From contig JALUYN010000209.1 of NCBI GenBank assembly GCA_027012915.1, positions 1-15,775 of the forward strand: 15,775 nt of DNA, in the 5' to 3' direction. Origin of the DNA: Cellvibrionaceae bacterium. GTDB taxonomy: Bacteria; Pseudomonadota; Gammaproteobacteria; Pseudomonadales; Cellvibrionaceae. Made by a program: the position numbers and the translations under genes. This document shows, piece after piece, positions 13,327 through 15,775 of this stretch (the first letter of the stretch is position 1; the number at the start of each line of letters is the position of its first letter). The notes under the pieces were generated by a model, which was given only the letters and a program-made list of their open reading frames with translations, ran no database searches and was not told the origin of the DNA.

Positions 13327-14679
13327 GTGCAGGTGAGTATGCAGGAGAGTGTGCAGGTTCGAGAGTACGCCCGCATTACCACCGACACCCGTGCAGCGTC
13401 CTCGCTGGACTGTGGTGTGGTGTCGGCGGCGACTTTCGATTGGTTGCAGGAGCTGGCCGCGGGCTGGCAGGGCAGTGAGCCGGTTGCGCTGATCAACAGC
13501 CGCCGCTCACTCAAGCTGGGCAGTTATGTGGGCTACCTCCAGAGCCCCGCTGGGGAATCCATCGAGATTCTGCCCAAAACCGGCCTGGGTGTGGAAAATC
13601 CCGAGCAGGCACGTCGGATTCTGCAGTCCATGCTGTGCTGCGCGTTGCAGCTGAAGCCACGCCAGGCCGGGCCTGCCGAGCTGCTCCGTATGCGACAGCC
13701 GCTGCACGAGTGGATCTTCAGCCAGTTTCTGCAAGAGCTCAAAGTGCTGGTGGCCCGGGGTTTACGCTTTGACTACCAGCGGGTGGAAGAAGAGAGCCGC
13801 TTTGTGCGGGGACAGCTGTTGTTGGACCGACAGCAGCGGCAGCCACCGGGCCGCGCGCACCTGTTCCATATTCGCCACGATGTCTTCTCTCCCAATAGGG
13901 TGGAAAATCGGTTACTGAAAACCGCACTGGAGTGGGTCAGATCCCTGTGCTGGGAGAGTGAAAACTGGCGTTTGGCCAATGAGCTTTGCCATCTGTTGGC
14001 CGAGATTCCATCAGAGGCAAGTCCCGCCCAGAGTCTGTCACAGTGGCAGCGCAATAAGCTGATGCAGAGCTACGAGGGCGTCCGGCCCTGGTGTGAACTG
14101 ATTCTGGAGCGATTAAACCCCAACTTTCAGCGCGGGAACCATCGCGGTATTGCACTGCTGTTACCCATGGAACAGCTGTTTGAGCGCTATGTGGAGGCGT
14201 CGCTGCGGCGCGAGCTGGCGCCCGCTGTGCGGCTCACCGCGCAGGCCAGCTCAGAGTACCTGGTACGCCACAAGCCCGGCCATGCCGATATCGCCCAGCC
14301 CTGGTTTCAGCTGCGGCCGGACCTGCTATTGCAGTCAGACAGCGGCAAGCAGGTGCTGGACTGCAAGTGGAAGCTGCTGGATCAGTCAGCCATGCAGGGC
14401 GATACCAAGTACGGTATCAGTCAGGCCGACCTCTACCAGCTGTTTGCCTACGGGCAGAAATACCAGTCTGGCTGCGGGCATATGATGCTGATTTACCCCA
14501 AACATGCCCGGTTTGAGCAGCCGCTGGCACCGTTCGACTTCACCAGCGAGCTGGTATTGTGGGCGGTACCTTTTTGTCTGCAAGCGCGGACTCTGGTGGC
14601 TGGGCAGTGGCAAGAGCACTTCCCGGATTTGTGTGGTGATGTGGGGTCTGCGGAGGTCTCTGAGGCGGGAGCGGGCTGA
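13327..14679 (+). CDS. mcrC: McrC-type endonuclease subunit
   Basis: A 450-residue nuclease partner of McrB. The N-terminal half interacts with the McrB ring (VQVREYARITTD; SYVGYLQSPAGESIEILPKTG). The C-terminal half carries a PD-(D/E)XK nuclease core: RPDLLL with Asp332, then VLDCKWK with Asp345 and Lys347, and a following DLYQLFAYGQKY helix. The frame is open back to 13117, but that part overlaps mcrB and has no McrC character. I choose GTG at 13327 because GAGGG (13313-13317) sits 9 nt upstream and the start follows the mcrB stop by 2 nt. ATG at 13339 is the alternative. Length is greater than E. coli McrC (about 348), as in many homologues. Catalytic residues are intact. Confidence 0.93.
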   Translation: MQVSMQESVQVREYARITTDTRAASSLDCGVVSAATFDWLQELAAGWQGSEPVALINSRRSLKLGSYVGYLQSPAGESIEILPKTGLGVENPEQARRILQSMLCCALQLKPRQAGPAELLRMRQPLHEWIFSQFLQELKVLVARGLRFDYQRVEEESRFVRGQLLLDRQQRQPPGRAHLFHIRHDVFSPNRVENRLLKTALEWVRSLCWESENWRLANELCHLLAEIPSEASPAQSLSQWQRNKLMQSYEGVRPWCELILERLNPNFQRGNHRGIALLLPMEQLFERYVEASLRRELAPAVRLTAQASSEYLVRHKPGHADIAQPWFQLRPDLLLQSDSGKQVLDCKWKLLDQSAMQGDTKYGISQADLYQLFAYGQKYQSGCGHMMLIYPKHARFEQPLAPFDFTSELVLWAVPFCLQARTLVAGQWQEHFPDLCGDVGSAEVSEAGAG

Positions 14680-14786
14680 TGATGGAGCAATTACGCGGCT
14701 TGTGCTTTGTGTTCCAACAGGTTTGGACCAGGATGCCGATGTCAGGAGACAAAATGACCCAGCAGATCAATGACATGCATGCGAGC

Positions 14787-14816
14787 TTGCTGCGACTGAC
14801 CGATCTTGTCTATAAT
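14787..14816 (+). promoter_or_regulatory. Sigma70 promoter of the predicted abi small RNA
   Basis: TTGCTG (14787-14792), 18-nt spacer, and a perfect TATAAT (14811-14816). It lies about 110 nt after mcrC. Transcription would start near 14823, directly at the structured segment and 80 nt before the HEPN gene. A separate promoter inside an otherwise dense operon indicates that the RNA and Abi gene form their own unit. Confidence 0.65.
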
Positions 14817-14822
14817 GTGGAC

Positions 14823-14880
14823 AACACAACCGCCACGCTTAGTGCCCCTTGGGGTAACGCGCAACCTTGGCGGTTTTTTT
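14823..14880 (+). ncRNA. Predicted small structured RNA upstream of the AbiF-type gene
   Basis: Between a strong promoter and a T-run lies about 58 nt that can fold almost entirely. The outer stem AACCGCCA (14828-14835) pairs with TGGCGGTT (14868-14875). Inside, CGC/GCG (14836-14838, 14859-14861) and TTA/TAA continue a helix with one bulge. CCCC and GGGG (14845-14848, 14851-14854) flank a tiny TT turn and may instead pair elsewhere. It ends with seven T's. Conserved RNAs upstream of abiF-type genes have been described and proposed as RNA antitoxins (from memory); this position fits. No protein-coding role is convincing here. Ends are estimates. Confidence 0.6.
14828..14880 (+). terminator. 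Rho-independent terminator with structured loop, upstream of the abi gene
   Basis: CCGCCA and TGGCGG (extended by AA/TT) form a GC-rich stem immediately followed by TTTTTTT (14874-14880). The loop is long (32 nt) but itself folded. It would end most transcripts as the small RNA and let only a fraction read through into the HEPN gene, the arrangement seen in RNA-antitoxin/toxin loci. Confidence 0.6.
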
Positions 14881-14904
14881 ATGCTCGTTTCAAGGGGGGC
14901 TTGA

Positions 14905-15775
14905 ATGGCTGAGCCATACGCCAAAGCTCCCCTGACGTTTGCCCAACAATTACAGCAATTGCAGAGCCGTGGGTTAGAAGTTGCAGATCAGAGTGCTGCT
15001 TTAACCCAATTAGCGTCCATCAGCTACTATCGTTTGAGCGGCTATTGGTACCCGTTCCGCACCAGAGATGCTGCGGGCGTTGTCGGGAGCAGCTTTGTGC
15101 CCGGTAGCGGTTTTGAGCAGGTCATCGAGCTGTACGAGTTTGATCGACACCTGCGCCTGCTGATCCTGGACGCGTTAGAGCGGGTCGAAATTGCCATTCG
15201 TACCCGTATCACATACCACATGGGTCACCGATATGGTGCTTTTGGCCATACGGACGCTACTAACTTTCATCCCGGCTTTGACCATGCCAAGTGGCTGGCG
15301 AAGCTGGAGGAAGAAACCCGGCGCTCATCCGACGAGTTTATACGTCACTATCGAGCTAAATATTCCGGCTTTCCCCGCATTCCCATTTGGATGCTAACCG
15401 AGGTAATGAGCTTCGGTGCGCTCTCTTTTTTCTATAAAGGGCTGCGCAATGATCACAAGTCTGGCGTTGAAGACAAAAAGGCCGTGGCAGATTATTTTGG
15501 CTTGCACCACAAACGCTTGGGTGACTGGCTGCATACGCTGACTTATGTCCGTAATGTGTGTGCCCATCATAGCCGCTTGTGGAATCGGGAACTGGCCATT
15601 CGCCCGGATCGGGCCAAACACCACGAGTGGCTACCACCTGCTACCCCTAGAAATGACCGTATCTTTTATATTTTGTTGATGCTACGCCATCTACAACGCA
15701 GTTCTGAGAACGGAGATAAATGGGCCTTAGAGGTCACCAGGTTACTGAAGCCGATGGCGGCAGTGCATGGCTATC
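14905..15775 (+). CDS. Abi_2 (AbiD/AbiF-type) HEPN abortive-infection protein, 3' end outside window
   Basis: The frame is open from the ATG at 14905 to the window end (290 codons, no stop), so only the last few residues are probably missing. AAGGGGGG at 14892-14899 is a strong ribosome-binding site. Abi_2 hallmarks are SYYRLSGYWYPFR near residue 41, ELYEFDRHLRLLILDALERV, IPIWMLTEVMSFGALSFFY, and YVRNVCAHHSRLWNREL. The last contains the HEPN RNase motif RX4H (Arg216, His221). Such proteins are predicted RNA-cutting toxins that arrest growth of infected cells; AbiF relatives are considered close to the ancestor of Cas13 (recent literature, from memory). The predicted small RNA just upstream is the likely antitoxin or guide-like partner. 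No other gene separates them. Confidence 0.9.
   Translation, partial: MAEPYAKAPLTFAQQLQQLQSRGLEVADQSAALTQLASISYYRLSGYWYPFRTRDAAGVVGSSFVPGSGFEQVIELYEFDRHLRLLILDALERVEIAIRTRITYHMGHRYGAFGHTDATNFHPGFDHAKWLAKLEEETRRSSDEFIRHYRAKYSGFPRIPIWMLTEVMSFGALSFFYKGLRNDHKSGVEDKKAVADYFGLHHKRLGDWLHTLTYVRNVCAHHSRLWNRELAIRPDRAKHHEWLPPATPRNDRIFYILLMLRHLQRSSENGDKWALEVTRLLKPMAAVHGY

Noticed and set aside
14679..14912. 77-codon frame between mcrC and the Abi gene, with an internal ATG (14754) behind AGGAG
   Set aside because: It runs through the promoter, predicted RNA and T-run, overlaps the Abi start and has no recognisable protein character. A 52-residue peptide from 14754 cannot be fully excluded.

Overview
The window is chromosomal DNA of a gammaproteobacterium. 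The left edge carries mutY followed directly by yggX, a pairing typical of this class, then a periplasmic solute-binding protein and tRNA-Phe. I cannot name the genus. The base composition and gene content would fit a marine group such as Cellvibrionales or Alteromonadales, but that is only an impression.

At about 2215 the core genome ends and an integrated island begins. It sits at the 3' end of tRNA-Phe (2139-2214). The first island genes are a tyrosine integrase reading toward the tRNA, a DUF4224 protein upstream of it, and a serine recombinase reading the other way. Next comes an antitoxin-type HTH gene whose usual PIN toxin partner is absent. No second copy of the tRNA 3' end was seen, so the right junction of the island lies beyond 15775.

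From 5278 to the right edge everything reads rightward and looks like a stacked defence cassette. It begins with a Cas2-like/SinR-family small protein and a half-size S-type specificity protein. These are followed by HsdM (with a small palindromic repeat inserted in frame), DinD and a full two-domain HsdS. An UPF0149/SEC-C protein, McrB and McrC come next. Genes are tightly packed, with stop/start overlaps at the short S gene/hsdM (abutting), hsdS/SEC-C and, nearly, mcrB/mcrC. No HsdR restriction subunit is present in the window. McrB carries an EVE/PUA-like domain inserted between Walker A and Walker B, which may be its modified-base reader.

The most interesting element is at the right edge. 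Between mcrC and an Abi_2/AbiF-type HEPN gene (14905 to the window end) lie a near-consensus sigma70 promoter and, 12 nt downstream of its -10 box, a structured segment. That segment ends in a long-range stem plus seven T's. This predicts a roughly 58-nt RNA directly upstream of the HEPN gene, in the layout of an RNA antitoxin followed by a read-through terminator and a toxin. Part of the predicted RNA is complementary to the Shine-Dalgarno region of the HEPN gene.
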